Source: Nostoc parmelioides FACHB-3921
Lineage (GTDB): Bacteria > Cyanobacteriota > Cyanobacteriia > Cyanobacteriales > Nostocaceae
Direction: 5' to 3'
DNA length: 64,000 bases
NCBI RefSeq assembly: GCF_014696625.1
Contig: NZ_JACJQL010000004.1
Coordinates: forward strand, 62,001-126,000
The notes below the pieces were generated by a model. It saw only the letters and a list, made by a program, of their open reading frames with translations, was not told the DNA's origin and searched no databases. Below, piece after piece: positions 10,001 through 18,200 of the stretch. The stretch's first letter is position 1, and every line of letters starts with the position of its first letter. A program made the position numbers and the translations under genes.

Positions 10001-10177
10001 GTTGAGGATGATGATTTAGCTGCAACTAGTACAGCATTCCTCGTTTACAGCATTGGTAGTGGTAGCCTTTACTATAACCAAAATGGCAGCGTGGCTGGAT
10101 TTGGTACTGGTGCGGAGTTGGCTAACTTAATCAATTTACCTAGTTTAACTGCTGCCGATTTGGCGATCGTTGCTTGA
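7064..10177 (+). CDS. Beta-helix / Calx-beta / RTX calcium-binding exported protein
   Basis: Large acidic Gly/Asn/Thr-rich protein of 1037 residues. In order: an N-terminal CSLREA-like stretch (LTVNTTADQNDG...GLSLRDAI), a right-handed parallel beta-helix with repeated GGGI and SGN turns (about 60-330), three Calx-beta domains (starting near 423, 534 and 646, each with an xVxEGNxG opening and a YxTxxGTAxAGxDY core), and RTX nonapeptide repeats GGxGxDxL (about 780-810 and 873-922) that bind Ca2+. There is no N-terminal signal peptide; RTX proteins normally leave by a type I secretion system with a C-terminal signal. ATG 7064 is preferred over ATG 7046 or GTG 7043 because aagga at 7052-7056 is correctly spaced only for it. 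Probably a surface or adhesion protein. Confidence 0.85.
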   Translation: MAPTILTVNTTADQNDGSAANGLSLRDAILIANANPTTEYEIQLTGGVTYNLTSNGINEDNALTGDLDIKSRSNVLYIVSVGEQKATINASGLLNSDRVFHVLNGGALSLQNVVVTGGKISNDGGGIRVDSNGYLDLYNTTVSGNSAEGGNWGGGIYNNNGTVYLRNGSTISNNQALNGGGILNSGTLITMDSTISNNNSGSGGGIYNFDTLTVINTTVSNNSARGSGGGIQGNGSFSSIALVNTTISGNTAGSGGGGIDSTGGSVTNILNSTITNNTAGILGGGGIRGSANLRNTIVAGNFGNYDFQGTGKDIQGAVNGNNYNLIGSLAGASGTVGTGTDIVNPNPGLGPLQNNGGLTLTNALLPGSPAINAGNNNLIPADTQDLDGDGDTTEPTPFDQRGLARLVGGTVDIGAFEVQSATLPTLTINNVTVTEGNTGTINANFTVTLSVASTSAVTVNYATANDTATAGSDYTSTTGILTFNPGETSKNITVAVRGDTIAEPSQTFFLNLSNPLGATIADDQGLGTITDDDANPTITIADVNLNEGNSGTSNTTFTVTLSAASEKAITVNYGTANGTATAGSDYTARTGTLTFNPGDTSKTFTVAVTGDTTIEANETFFVNLSNATNATISDNQALATIVNDDTATLPTLSINDITVVEGQTSQAVLTVTLSSASNQAVTVNYTTATGTATANTDYTSRSGTLTFAVNTTTATITIPILNDNLNEVNETFRVNLSSPTNATIQKAAGTVTITDTLQASVTTTLADGIENLTLIGSSNINATGNSGNNILTGNSGNNILTGGSGDDTYTFNPSTPLGSDRIQEITAGGDDTINFASTNNAVRVNLGTTATQTVNSNLKLTLSANNVIENVIGGNGSDRLIGNSLNNTLTGGNGNDILTGRGGVDTLIGGSGNDILTGGTESDRFLYSSGRAFTSNDFGVDILTDFTSGIDKLVLSKNTFRALTSVAGDGLSQVSDFTTVEDDDLAATSTAFLVYSIGSGSLYYNQNGSVAGFGTGAELANLINLPSLTAADLAIVA

Positions 10178-10195
10178 TCAGCAATTAGACTAAGG

Positions 10196-10265
10196 CTGTT
10201 GACCGTCAACAGTCAACAGTCAACAGCCCTTATTAGTAGTTATGCAAAGGCGCGCATTAGCTTAC
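10196..10265 (+). repeat. Composite repeat copy 1: STRR hairpin plus TTAGTAGTTATGCAA...GCGCGCATTAG
   Basis: An STRR part (ctgttgac-c-gtcaacag, which folds into a perfect hairpin, then two further GTCAACA units) is followed by a conserved tail ttagtagttatgcaa and gcgcgcattag. Two other copies with the same order and orientation lie at 20790-20876 and 22268-22348. Confidence 0.85.
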
Positions 10266-10275
10266 ATCCCCTTTT

Positions 10276-12564
10276 TTAAGCCTCAATTACTACCCGTAGA
10301 TTGCCGCGTTTTCTGGCAACTCGACAAGCAGTAGTCCCGCCGGAACGCTCAAATTCCAGATCCAAGACTGTAGTACCGACTTGGAGATTGTGCAATGACA
10401 ATCTACTAATTGACTCTGGTAAAGCAGGGTCGATAATGCGTAAGCAGTTGTTAGGCGCATCAGGTACGAGATTGACAATCATTTGAATTAATTGAAAAAT
10501 GCTACCAGTAGCCCAGGCTTGGGGTGTACAAGCAACAGGATATTGTACAGGAGAGCGATCGCCGTTACGCTCATAACCACAAAATAATTCTGGGGGACGC
10601 TGGTAAGGTTGTTGGCTCGTCATATCCAACAAACCTTGGAAGATTTCTAAAGCTTGATCAATTAAACCGAGCGATCGCAATCCCATCGCAATCAAAGAAT
10701 TATCATGAGGCCACACCGAACCAATGTGATAGCCCATTGGATTGTAAGCCGGTGACAAGCTACTTAAAGTGCGAATCCCCCAACCATTAAACATATCTGG
10801 GGCGCGTAAACGTTCTGCCACGCTGTAAGCTCTTTCTGGTGTGAAAATTCCTAAAAGCAAGCAATGACCAGGATTAGATGTAATACTATCTACTTGCTTA
10901 CCCGCACCATCTAAAGCCAAAGCGCAGAAATCCTGGTCTTCGAGCCAAAAATCTTGGTTAAAACGCTCCTTCAAGCTTCTGGCTTCTTCTTGCCAGCGTT
11001 CAAATAAGTCTAGGCGCTTTTTCATCCTAGCGATTTCCGCCAGACGGGTTTTAGCAGCGTAAACATAAGCTTGCACTTCACTCAAGGCTATGGAACCGTT
11101 AGCTAAATCGCCCTTACGGTCTACGATACAATCACCAGAATCTTTCCATCCTTGGTTATCTAAACCGCGTTTAGATCTGCGGTGGTAAGTAAGATAACCG
11201 CTTGGCTGCATATTGCGGTCAATCCATTCCATTGCAGCTAGGGCATTAGGCCACAATTGCTCTAATGTTTCCCGGTCATGAGTCCAAGAATAGTACTCAG
11301 AATACAACATCAACCATAGGGGCGTGGCATCAACTGTACCGTAGTATGGCGTATGGGGAATTTCCTGACATCTGGCCATTTCTCCCAAACGTAACTCGTG
11401 CAGAATTTTCCCCGGTTCTTCTTCCCGCCATTCATCTTCATGTTTACCTTGATAAGCAGCTAGCAACATCAAGGTTTCTTTAGCGATTTCGGGATTAAGC
11501 ATCAAGGTTTGGGAAGCTGTGATCAAGGAATCTCGCCCAAACAAAGCCGAAAACCAAGGTACACCGGCGGAAACAGTTTTGTATTTGTCAAAAGATTGAC
11601 GTAACAAATACATATCCTGTTCAGCGCGTTCAATTACGAGGTTGAAGATACTTTTATCGGCGCGAATATTAGTAATTTTCTGCACCCAGTTTTGTTCTTC
11701 CATCATCTCGGATGCTTTGGCTTGTACTAAAGTTACAGCCGCACTCACCCTAGAACTGGAGTTGTTGTTGGTAAACAGATTCACTCGATAACCCAACTTT
11801 TGGGTGGAGTGAGAGGGCAACTCTAAGCGCCAAATTGCTGTGTAACCTTTGAAATCGTCTGGTTGGCGATGCTGGAATTGGATACGAGATTCCATCACTG
11901 AACCATCTAGACCTTGATAAGCTAAGGTTAAAGACTGTTCTTTGTGGGCAAAATGCTGAGTTTGTAAAGGTGTAACACTATCACCATCAGCTACTCCATC
12001 CTCAGGGATTGGTTCTACTAGGCGTAAAAGCTTACCCCGTTTGTCTCTGCCGTAACCCCGGACTTCAAATAAATCGACAAAATCGGCATCAAAGCTGATA
12101 CTGAGTTCAAAAGCAACAGTCGTTGTGCTGTAGTTAGCCACCTCAATTTCTTCAAATAAAGCGCCATTAAGTACCAACTCCCGGCGAATACTCACGCTAT
12201 CAGCCTTCATGCGTTCGTCAATTCTGGGATTAGTACACAGAACCGACAAAGCAAAACCTTTTTCCGCAGTACTACTGAGAAGTACAGGCGATCGCCCATC
12301 AATTTGTAACTCTAATCGGTTGAGAAATCGCGTATCACAGCAAAACAGACCCATACTGGGGTTGCCATCATTCAAAGAACAACCAGAGATATTCCCAATT
12401 GTGTCTGTAACTAAAAATAAATCATCATCCTTAACCGTCAGCGTTGGTTGTGGTCTTTCGCTGACCACACAAGGCCATTCGGGAATCGGTAATTGATCGG
12501 CGGGGATAAAAGTTTTGCCATCCAAGAAGATTTTATCCGGGTTAGTCAGAGTATCCGGTGTCAT
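10276..12564 (-). CDS. Glycogen-debranching-type amylo-alpha-1,6-glucosidase family protein
   Basis: A 762-residue cytoplasmic protein with the two-domain layout of bacterial amylo-alpha-1,6-glucosidase-like enzymes: an N-terminal beta-sandwich (GDE_N-like, about 35-235, with DTRFLNRLELQIDG) and a C-terminal (alpha/alpha)6 barrel (about 290-735). Barrel motifs include GVPWFSALFGRDSLI, YYGTVDATPLWLML, LDNQGWKDSGD and GYHIGSVWPHDNSLIAMG; acidic residues in these are candidates for the catalytic acid and base. It would remodel alpha-glucans such as glycogen, though some members act on other glucosides. ATG 12564 is chosen; the frame reaches a TTG at 12570. Composition is like its neighbours. Confidence 0.85.
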   Translation of the reverse strand: MTPDTLTNPDKIFLDGKTFIPADQLPIPEWPCVVSERPQPTLTVKDDDLFLVTDTIGNISGCSLNDGNPSMGLFCCDTRFLNRLELQIDGRSPVLLSSTAEKGFALSVLCTNPRIDERMKADSVSIRRELVLNGALFEEIEVANYSTTTVAFELSISFDADFVDLFEVRGYGRDKRGKLLRLVEPIPEDGVADGDSVTPLQTQHFAHKEQSLTLAYQGLDGSVMESRIQFQHRQPDDFKGYTAIWRLELPSHSTQKLGYRVNLFTNNNSSSRVSAAVTLVQAKASEMMEEQNWVQKITNIRADKSIFNLVIERAEQDMYLLRQSFDKYKTVSAGVPWFSALFGRDSLITASQTLMLNPEIAKETLMLLAAYQGKHEDEWREEEPGKILHELRLGEMARCQEIPHTPYYGTVDATPLWLMLYSEYYSWTHDRETLEQLWPNALAAMEWIDRNMQPSGYLTYHRRSKRGLDNQGWKDSGDCIVDRKGDLANGSIALSEVQAYVYAAKTRLAEIARMKKRLDLFERWQEEARSLKERFNQDFWLEDQDFCALALDGAGKQVDSITSNPGHCLLLGIFTPERAYSVAERLRAPDMFNGWGIRTLSSLSPAYNPMGYHIGSVWPHDNSLIAMGLRSLGLIDQALEIFQGLLDMTSQQPYQRPPELFCGYERNGDRSPVQYPVACTPQAWATGSIFQLIQMIVNLVPDAPNNCLRIIDPALPESISRLSLHNLQVGTTVLDLEFERSGGTTACRVARKRGNLRVVIEA

Positions 12565-13496
12565 TAGCAAAAATTCCGTGTACAGGTCTAAATTTTGGCG
12601 ATCGTATCAGCGTTAGTCGGGAGAATATGCTTGAGTGAGAATTAAACCAATGGACTTCTAGCCTTGGGAAAATATCAGGGGTGGTAAGTATGGGAGTTGT
12701 CAAGATGGAAAACCTATACCCCTAAATTTTTTGTCCAAAACTTTGTATTTGTGCCTTCATGGGTAAGTTCTATCCAGAAAACTCTGGCGAAGCATGGGAG
12801 CCAAATTATCTTGATCTTTACATCATGCTGGTGGGTAATCAGACCTCAAACCACATTACAAATCTTTATAAATTTATATTGTTTGTATCTTAAGTCAAGC
12901 CTGAAAAATCAGAGTTTTTACTTGACTTATCCCTAAATCAAACAAAAAAAGCTAGCAGAGTAGCGAATATTCAACTACGATACAACATTATTTTATGTAA
13001 GGCTGAGGATACCCAGTAATTTTTGGAGTTGGGGCTGAGTCAAGGCTCACTCAAGTTTTCTCCCTAATCCCAGCCTCTTCCTACTCCCATTAAGCCAAAA
13101 AACTTGTCAACAGTGTCATAGGAGAGCTGTTCGAGAATGTATATTGGGCTTAGTAGCCTATTTGAGGAAAAATTACGATGCAAATAACTGCATAAACAAA
13201 ACTTGAATGATGACTAAACTAGCTATGATCTGTCTATACCTGAAATCAGCCAAGGTTTAGGCGAAAAATTCATTGCTGTTAATAGTCAATCAGTGATTCT
13301 ATGTTTTTTAATGTGTACACAAATTTTTCAGCACTTTTATCAGGAATCAGCAAAGTATTGCGAATGCCTTGATGGAAGTGTAATTTAAAATTCTTTACAA
13401 ATTGCAACACTCTAGTTTACATGAGAATTCGTTGTAATTTGTACAATGCAGCTGTGACGTGGATCTAGTTCAGATTGGGCTTCTTTAAAGATATTC
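12565..13496. other. Long intergenic region, no supported gene
   Basis: About 930 bases between the divergent debranching-type gene and the DICT kinase. One 79-codon frame at 12697-12936 has atypical composition and no visible Shine-Dalgarno, and I do not accept it. Bases 12678-12682 (agggg) and 12719-12723 (cccct) could form a weak stem followed by a T run, but no gene reads into it. The rest is AT-rich and presumably holds the two promoters and leader sequences; a small RNA cannot be excluded. Confidence 0.4.
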
Positions 13497-15509
13497 ATGA
13501 GCATTTCAACTTCCGTGCTGAGTGATCTGCTACAGTCCCTACCTTACCTGCGGCCTCAGCTATATTTCAAAGCTTCATTGACGGCCCTTTCCCACGCGAT
13601 GGAAGATCAGGTGTTGGCTGCGACTTTAGACCAGCCTTTAGTGATTGCTAGCTTTCAAAGAGAGAGATTCTATCGCCAAGAAGCTCATCGCTATCAGCGA
13701 TTGGCACAACGTAGTAATCAAATATACGTTTTGTCTGCACCGGAAACTGATTTTGCCAATAGCTCGGAATACTACGAAAAAGTAGCATTTGAGCCTGATG
13801 ATGCTTTGAGTCAAGAGTGGCATTTGGTCGTAGTAGCTGACAATTATGCTACTTGCTTGGTCTGTAGGGAAAGCCTGGGTTCGATCGCCAAAAATCGACA
13901 AATACCTGAGTTTAGTCCTGGCCTAGATATGGATGCAGGGCGACGCTTTGAAGGTATTTGGACATCGGAACGGGGAGTAAGTATCAAAGCTGCCCAATTG
14001 CTATTAGATAGGATTTTGATTTATCGACCAGACTTGGCAAAAAAAGTAACAAAAGCTTGTCAGCGATTTGGTATTGGCGAAAAGAAAATTTACTCGAATG
14101 CTACTAGTGTTCTGACTGAATATGCTTGTGATATTGATACTGACCCCTTTGTGCAGCGCTTAGTGACTTACCTGCAAGCTAGTCAGTACAAATTACATAA
14201 AGCTTACCGTTCAATTGCGGCTCAGGCACGAAAAGAACGTTTAGTCAACTCAATTAGTACAGCAATTCGGCGATCGCTTGATCCCCACCAAGTATTACAA
14301 ATCGCCGCCCAAGAATTAGGACAACATTTAGGAGCTAGTCGTTGCCTAATTTATCGCGCCCAAGCCAGTGATGTCCAAGCTGTAATCGAACATGAATTTT
14401 TAACTCCTGGTACAGTCTCCATTAGCGGTCAAACCTGGGAATTAAAGAACAATTCCCTGTTTCAAGAAGTGGTAGATCATGGCGAAGGTGTTTGTGTCAC
14501 CGATACCTTAAATGACTTCCGGATTACAAATTCCCCCACATTGTCCTTGATTGCTAAAAAATTGGCGATTCGTTCTTGGTTAATCGAACCAGTCGTATTT
14601 CAAGGGAGATTATTAGGCATTGTAGAACTGCATTATTGCTCCCTTCCGCCCCACCAATGGCAGCCAGGAGAATTGGATTTAGTAGAAGCGATCGCCACTC
14701 AAATTGGAGCCGCCTTAATTCAAGCAGAATCTTACGCCAACCTGGAAGAACTCAACCAGCAACTAGAAGCCCTAGACCGCACCCGCAGCAACTTGATAGC
14801 TATCACAGGGCATGAACTCCGCACACCTTTATCGACAATTCAAGTGTGCTTAGAAAGTTTGGCTACCGAACCCGATATGCCCGTGGAATTGCAACAGGTA
14901 ATGCTGAATACTGCTTTGTCGGACTCGGAACGGATGCGAAAACTAGTGCAGGATTTCTTGACTCTCTCTAACTTAGAAAGCGGTCGAGTGGAATGGCATC
15001 CAGAATCCTTAACCCTACAAGAGTGTATTGATTTAGCTCTTAGTCGTCTCCGCATCCGTCCTGGAGTCGAGAAACCACCAGCGATTAAAACCCAAATAGA
15101 CGGAAACTTACCCTTAGTCAGAGCAGACGGTGATTGGCTAGTAGAAGTGTTGGCAAAACTCGTAGACAACGCTTGTAAATTCACACCCACCCAAGGGGAG
15201 ATCAAGATTAGTGCCACTCACAATGGTAGTCAAATGGTAGAAGTCACAGTAGCCGATACAGGACGCGGTATCGAGCCAAATCGTTTAGAAATAGTTTTTG
15301 ACCGCTTCTACCAAGAAGAAGGGGCATTAAGGCGCACAGCAGGCGGTACAGGGCTAGGTTTAGCAATTTGCCGCCAAATCGTCAACGGTTGGGGTGGTGA
15401 AATTTGGGCAGCTTCCACAGGTAAAGACCAAGGTAGCCAATTTCATTTCACCATCCCCATCGCCCAAAATAGTCAAGAGGAAAGTTGGTCAAAAGTTAAA
15501 AGTCGTTAG
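13497..15509 (+). CDS. DICT-GAF sensor histidine kinase
   Basis: Soluble 670-residue sensor kinase. Order: N-terminal DICT domain (about 1-200, a sensory domain found next to diguanylate cyclase and two-component modules in cyanobacteria), GAF domain (about 255-415), HisKA with phospho-acceptor His439 in ITGHELRTPLS, and HATPase_c with N box LVDNACKFTP, G1 box ADTGRGIEP and G2 box GGTGLGLAIC. No membrane segment and no receiver domain, so it should pass phosphate to a separate regulator not encoded nearby. The GAF lacks the Cys-His chromophore motif of phytochromes. It lies 158 bases upstream of psaD on the same strand, but an STRR block separates them. Confidence 0.9.
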   Translation: MSISTSVLSDLLQSLPYLRPQLYFKASLTALSHAMEDQVLAATLDQPLVIASFQRERFYRQEAHRYQRLAQRSNQIYVLSAPETDFANSSEYYEKVAFEPDDALSQEWHLVVVADNYATCLVCRESLGSIAKNRQIPEFSPGLDMDAGRRFEGIWTSERGVSIKAAQLLLDRILIYRPDLAKKVTKACQRFGIGEKKIYSNATSVLTEYACDIDTDPFVQRLVTYLQASQYKLHKAYRSIAAQARKERLVNSISTAIRRSLDPHQVLQIAAQELGQHLGASRCLIYRAQASDVQAVIEHEFLTPGTVSISGQTWELKNNSLFQEVVDHGEGVCVTDTLNDFRITNSPTLSLIAKKLAIRSWLIEPVVFQGRLLGIVELHYCSLPPHQWQPGELDLVEAIATQIGAALIQAESYANLEELNQQLEALDRTRSNLIAITGHELRTPLSTIQVCLESLATEPDMPVELQQVMLNTALSDSERMRKLVQDFLTLSNLESGRVEWHPESLTLQECIDLALSRLRIRPGVEKPPAIKTQIDGNLPLVRADGDWLVEVLAKLVDNACKFTPTQGEIKISATHNGSQMVEVTVADTGRGIEPNRLEIVFDRFYQEEGALRRTAGGTGLGLAICRQIVNGWGGEIWAASTGKDQGSQFHFTIPIAQNSQEESWSKVKSR

Positions 15510-15525
15510 TCATTAGCTTTTAGAC

Positions 15526-15582
15526 TGTTAACTGTTGACTGTTGACTGTTGACTGTTGACTGTTGACCAATGACCAATGACT
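15526..15582 (+). repeat. STRR block: GTTGACT heptamers followed by CAATGAC heptamers
   Basis: About five tandem copies of a TGTTGAC/TGTTAAC heptamer run straight into repeated CCAATGA units. This is a typical short tandemly repeated repetitive sequence of heterocystous cyanobacteria. It lies between the kinase stop and the psaD promoter region. Confidence 0.9.
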
Positions 15583-15667
15583 AAAAACTGTTACAGACTA
15601 TAACGCGATCGCAATATGATGGTGATGGCGGTGTTACGATGCCCTAAAAACGTTGAGAGAATACCTT

Positions 15668-16087
15668 ATGGCAGAAACACTTTCTGGTAAAACTCCCCTA
15701 TTTGCTGGCAGCACTGGTGGCTTGCTCACAAAAGCAGTAGAAGAAGAAAAGTATGCTATCACCTGGACTAGCCCCAAGGCGCAAGTTTTTGAACTGCCCA
15801 CAGGTGGTGCAGCTACTATGCACGAAGGTGAAAACCTCCTGTACATCGCTCGGAAGGAATATGGTATCGCGCTAGGCGGTCAACTCCGGAAATTCAAGAT
15901 CACAAATTACAAAATTTACCGGATTTTACCAAGCGGCGAAACCACTTTCATCCACCCAGCTGATGGCGTATTCCCAGAAAAAGTCAACCCAGGTCGTGAG
16001 AAAGTCCGCTTTAACGCTCGCAGCATTGGGGAAAATCCCAATCCTTCACAAGTGAAGTTCTCTGGTAAAGCTACCTACGATGCTTAA
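15668..16087 (+). CDS. psaD: Photosystem I reaction centre subunit II
   Basis: PsaD, 139 residues, the stromal/cytoplasmic-side subunit of photosystem I that docks ferredoxin and stabilises PsaC. Full-length match by recognition: [20 protein letters not shown] at the start, the central [20 protein letters not shown] stretch, basic residues for ferredoxin contact ([13 protein letters not shown]), and the usual C-terminal segment with [13 protein letters not shown]. The frame extends to 15653, but ATG 15668 gives the conserved N-terminus. Transcribed as a single gene as far as can be seen; trpE follows about 190 bases later, behind repeats. A light-responsive promoter is expected upstream, but I could not recognise a full HLR1 site. 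Confidence 0.98.
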   Translation: MAETLSGKTPLFAGSTGGLLTKAVEEEKYAITWTSPKAQVFELPTGGAATMHEGENLLYIARKEYGIALGGQLRKFKITNYKIYRILPSGETTFIHPADGVFPEKVNPGREKVRFNARSIGENPNPSQVKFSGKATYDA

Positions 16088-16091
16088 AAAC

Positions 16092-16270
16092 TAGGGACTA
16101 GGGACTGGGGACTGGGGACTGGGGAAAGCAGGGGGCAGGAAGAGAAGTCGCAAGGAGGGTTTCCCTCCGGGCGAACTTCGGGTGCAGGGGAGAAGAAACT
16201 TCTCTAATACCTGATACCCATTACCCAATCCCCAATCCTCATTACCCAATCCCCATTACCCAATCTCCAA
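16092..16270. repeat. Repeat-rich spacer between psaD and trpE
   Basis: Three repeat types are stacked here: GGGGACT heptamers (about 16094-16124), a GC-rich palindrome ggaggg-ttt-ccctcc with flanks gtcgcaa and gcgaacttc (about 16148-16180), and ATTACCC/CCCAATC units (about 16206-16266) that run almost up to the trpE start. The GC-rich palindrome is related to another at about 18093-18138. Confidence 0.8.
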
Positions 16271-16277
16271 ATTGCCG

Positions 16278-17792
16278 ATGATTTTCCCCAATTTCTCCGA
16301 ATTTTCTCAACTAGCTTTGCAAGGTAATTTTGTGCCGGTGTATCAGGAATGGGTGGCAGACCTAGATACACCCGTTTCCGCTTGGTACAAAGTTTGCGCT
16401 GGAGAGCCTTATAGCTTTTTGCTGGAATCGGTAGAAGGTGGGGAAAAGATTGGGCGTTATAGTTTGCTGGGGTGTGATCCTTTATGGATTTTGGAAGCTA
16501 GGGGTGAGACGACCACTCAGACAAACCGTGATGCTTCTCAGGTTGTGTTTACAGGTGACCCATTTACAGCTTTAGCCGATTGTCTAGCACCATATAAACC
16601 AGTCAAGTTACCCCAACTACCACCAGGAATTGGCGGTTTGTTCGGTTTTTGGGGTTATGAATTAATTCGTTGGATTGAACCGCGTGTACCAGTGCATCCC
16701 CAAGATGAGCGCAACATTCCTGATGGATTGTGGATGCAGGTAGACCATTTGTTAATATTTGACCAGGTAAAGCGGAAAATATGGGCGATCGCCTATGCTG
16801 ATTTACGTGATCCAGATGTAGATTTAAAAGCGGCGTATCAGCAAGCGTGCGATCGTGTTAACCAAATGGTGAGCAAATTATCTTTGCCCCTATCGCCCCA
16901 AAAAACTATATTAGAATGGACACCCCCAAACAGCCAAAAAGTGGGGGAAAAACAAGAATATACCAGCAACTTCACTCGACCGGAATTTTGCGCCAGCGTC
17001 CAAAAGGCCAAAGAATACATCAAAGCGGGTGATATCTTTCAAGTAGTTATTTCTCAGCGCCTTTCTACCCAATACACCGGTGACCCCTTTTCCCTGTACC
17101 GTTCCCTGCGTCAGATCAATCCCTCGCCTTACATGGCATACTTTAACTTCCAAGACTGGCAAATCATCGGTTCTAGTCCTGAAGTGATGGTGAAAGCGGA
17201 ATTGGATGGCGATGGTGAAGCAGTAGCCACAGTTCGTCCCATTGCGGGGACTCGTCCACGGGGTAAGACAACCAAAGAAGATGCAGAATTAGCCGCAGAT
17301 TTACTCCAAGACCCCAAAGAAATCGCTGAACACGTCATGTTGGTGGATTTAGGACGCAATGATTTAGGGCGTGTTTGTGCCAGTGGGACTGTAAAAGTTG
17401 ATGAATTAATGGTGGTGGAACGCTACTCTCATGTAATGCACATTGTGAGTAATGTTGTAGGGAAATTAGCTGCAAATAAAAACGCCTGGGATTTATTGAA
17501 AGCCTGTTTTCCTGCCGGCACAGTTAGCGGCGCACCGAAAATTAGGGCGATGGAAATTATTAATGAGTTGGAACCCAGCCGCAGGGGTGTATATTCTGGG
17601 GTGTATGGGTATTACGATTTTGAAGGACAATTAAATAGTGCGATCGCTATTCGGACAATGGTAGTTAGAGATCACACTGTAACGGTGCAAGCTGGTGCAG
17701 GTTTGGTGGCTGATTCTGATCCAGAGAAAGAATATGAGGAAACTTTAAATAAAGCTAGGGGACTCCTCTTGGCAATTCGCTGTTTACGGTAG
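16278..17792 (+). CDS. trpE: Anthranilate synthase component I
   Basis: Catalyses chorismate plus ammonia (from glutamine through TrpG) to anthranilate, the first step of tryptophan synthesis. The 504-residue protein has the N-terminal regulatory domain (about 10-170, with FLLESVEGGEKIGRYSLLG near the Trp-binding region) and the chorismate-binding domain (about 230-495) with RPIAGTRPRG, LVDLGRNDLGRV, FPAGTVSGAPKIRAMEII and GVYSGVYGYYDF. The ESVEGG-type N-terminus and overall length favour TrpE over PabB or a salicylate synthase. ATG 16278 is preferred to TTG 16272. No trpG or other trp gene is adjacent, which is normal in cyanobacteria. Confidence 0.93.
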   Translation: MIFPNFSEFSQLALQGNFVPVYQEWVADLDTPVSAWYKVCAGEPYSFLLESVEGGEKIGRYSLLGCDPLWILEARGETTTQTNRDASQVVFTGDPFTALADCLAPYKPVKLPQLPPGIGGLFGFWGYELIRWIEPRVPVHPQDERNIPDGLWMQVDHLLIFDQVKRKIWAIAYADLRDPDVDLKAAYQQACDRVNQMVSKLSLPLSPQKTILEWTPPNSQKVGEKQEYTSNFTRPEFCASVQKAKEYIKAGDIFQVVISQRLSTQYTGDPFSLYRSLRQINPSPYMAYFNFQDWQIIGSSPEVMVKAELDGDGEAVATVRPIAGTRPRGKTTKEDAELAADLLQDPKEIAEHVMLVDLGRNDLGRVCASGTVKVDELMVVERYSHVMHIVSNVVGKLAANKNAWDLLKACFPAGTVSGAPKIRAMEIINELEPSRRGVYSGVYGYYDFEGQLNSAIAIRTMVVRDHTVTVQAGAGLVADSDPEKEYEETLNKARGLLLAIRCLR

Positions 17793-18200
17793 ATACAGGA
17801 CTTCTAGATAGAAAAATATCCAAAATCTAAGGTGCGTCAGTGCTATATAACCTAGCTATACTCATAAATTATTCATACTGACGCACCCTACCAAACCTAC
17901 CCCCTATCTCTTCCGGTCAACAGTCAACAGTCAACAGCTATATCTAAAAATTTTCAGATTGAAGCGATCGCACCAAAACTGTGGCAGCATTCTGAAGTAT
18001 CTTGATTCTCATACCATTTCACTAAAATTCTGATACAAATCCGAACCCAGAAACCTTTACAAAATATAGGTTTCTTAATTTTGAATTTTGCGGAAAGTTG
18101 CGGTGCGGGGGTTCCCCCCGTTGAGCAAACTTTCCAAGACGAATTTTGAATTTTGAATTGGTATCAGGCATGAGTCAAAAATTCAGAAGCTGCAATATTA
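17793..18200. other. Intergenic region made largely of repeats
   Basis: About 400 bases with no gene. It holds a 57-base terminal-inverted-repeat element (17831-17887), GTCAACA heptamers (17917-17938), AATTTTG units (18079-18092 and 18142-18160), and between the latter a GC-rich imperfect palindrome (about 18093-18138: ggaaagttg...ggggg-tt-ccccc...caaactttcc). The promoter of the amidotransferase gene must lie here. Confidence 0.6.
17831..17887 (+). repeat. 57-base MITE-like element, copy 1
   Basis: Starts ggtgcgtcagt and ends actgacgcacc, a perfect 11-base terminal inverted repeat. It is the same length as, and differs at only two positions from, the element at 52086-52142. No open frame, so any mobility would need an enzyme elsewhere. 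Confidence 0.85.

Noticed and set aside
12697..12936. 79-codon frame between the debranching-type gene and the DICT kinase
   Set aside because: No Shine-Dalgarno, atypical residue composition rich in Phe/Ser/Trp, no recognisable motif; looks like chance in an AT-rich spacer.
15526..15582. Possible CRISPR-like array
   Set aside because: Units are 7 bases without spacers, i.e. STRRs; none of the tandem repeats in the window has repeat-spacer structure.
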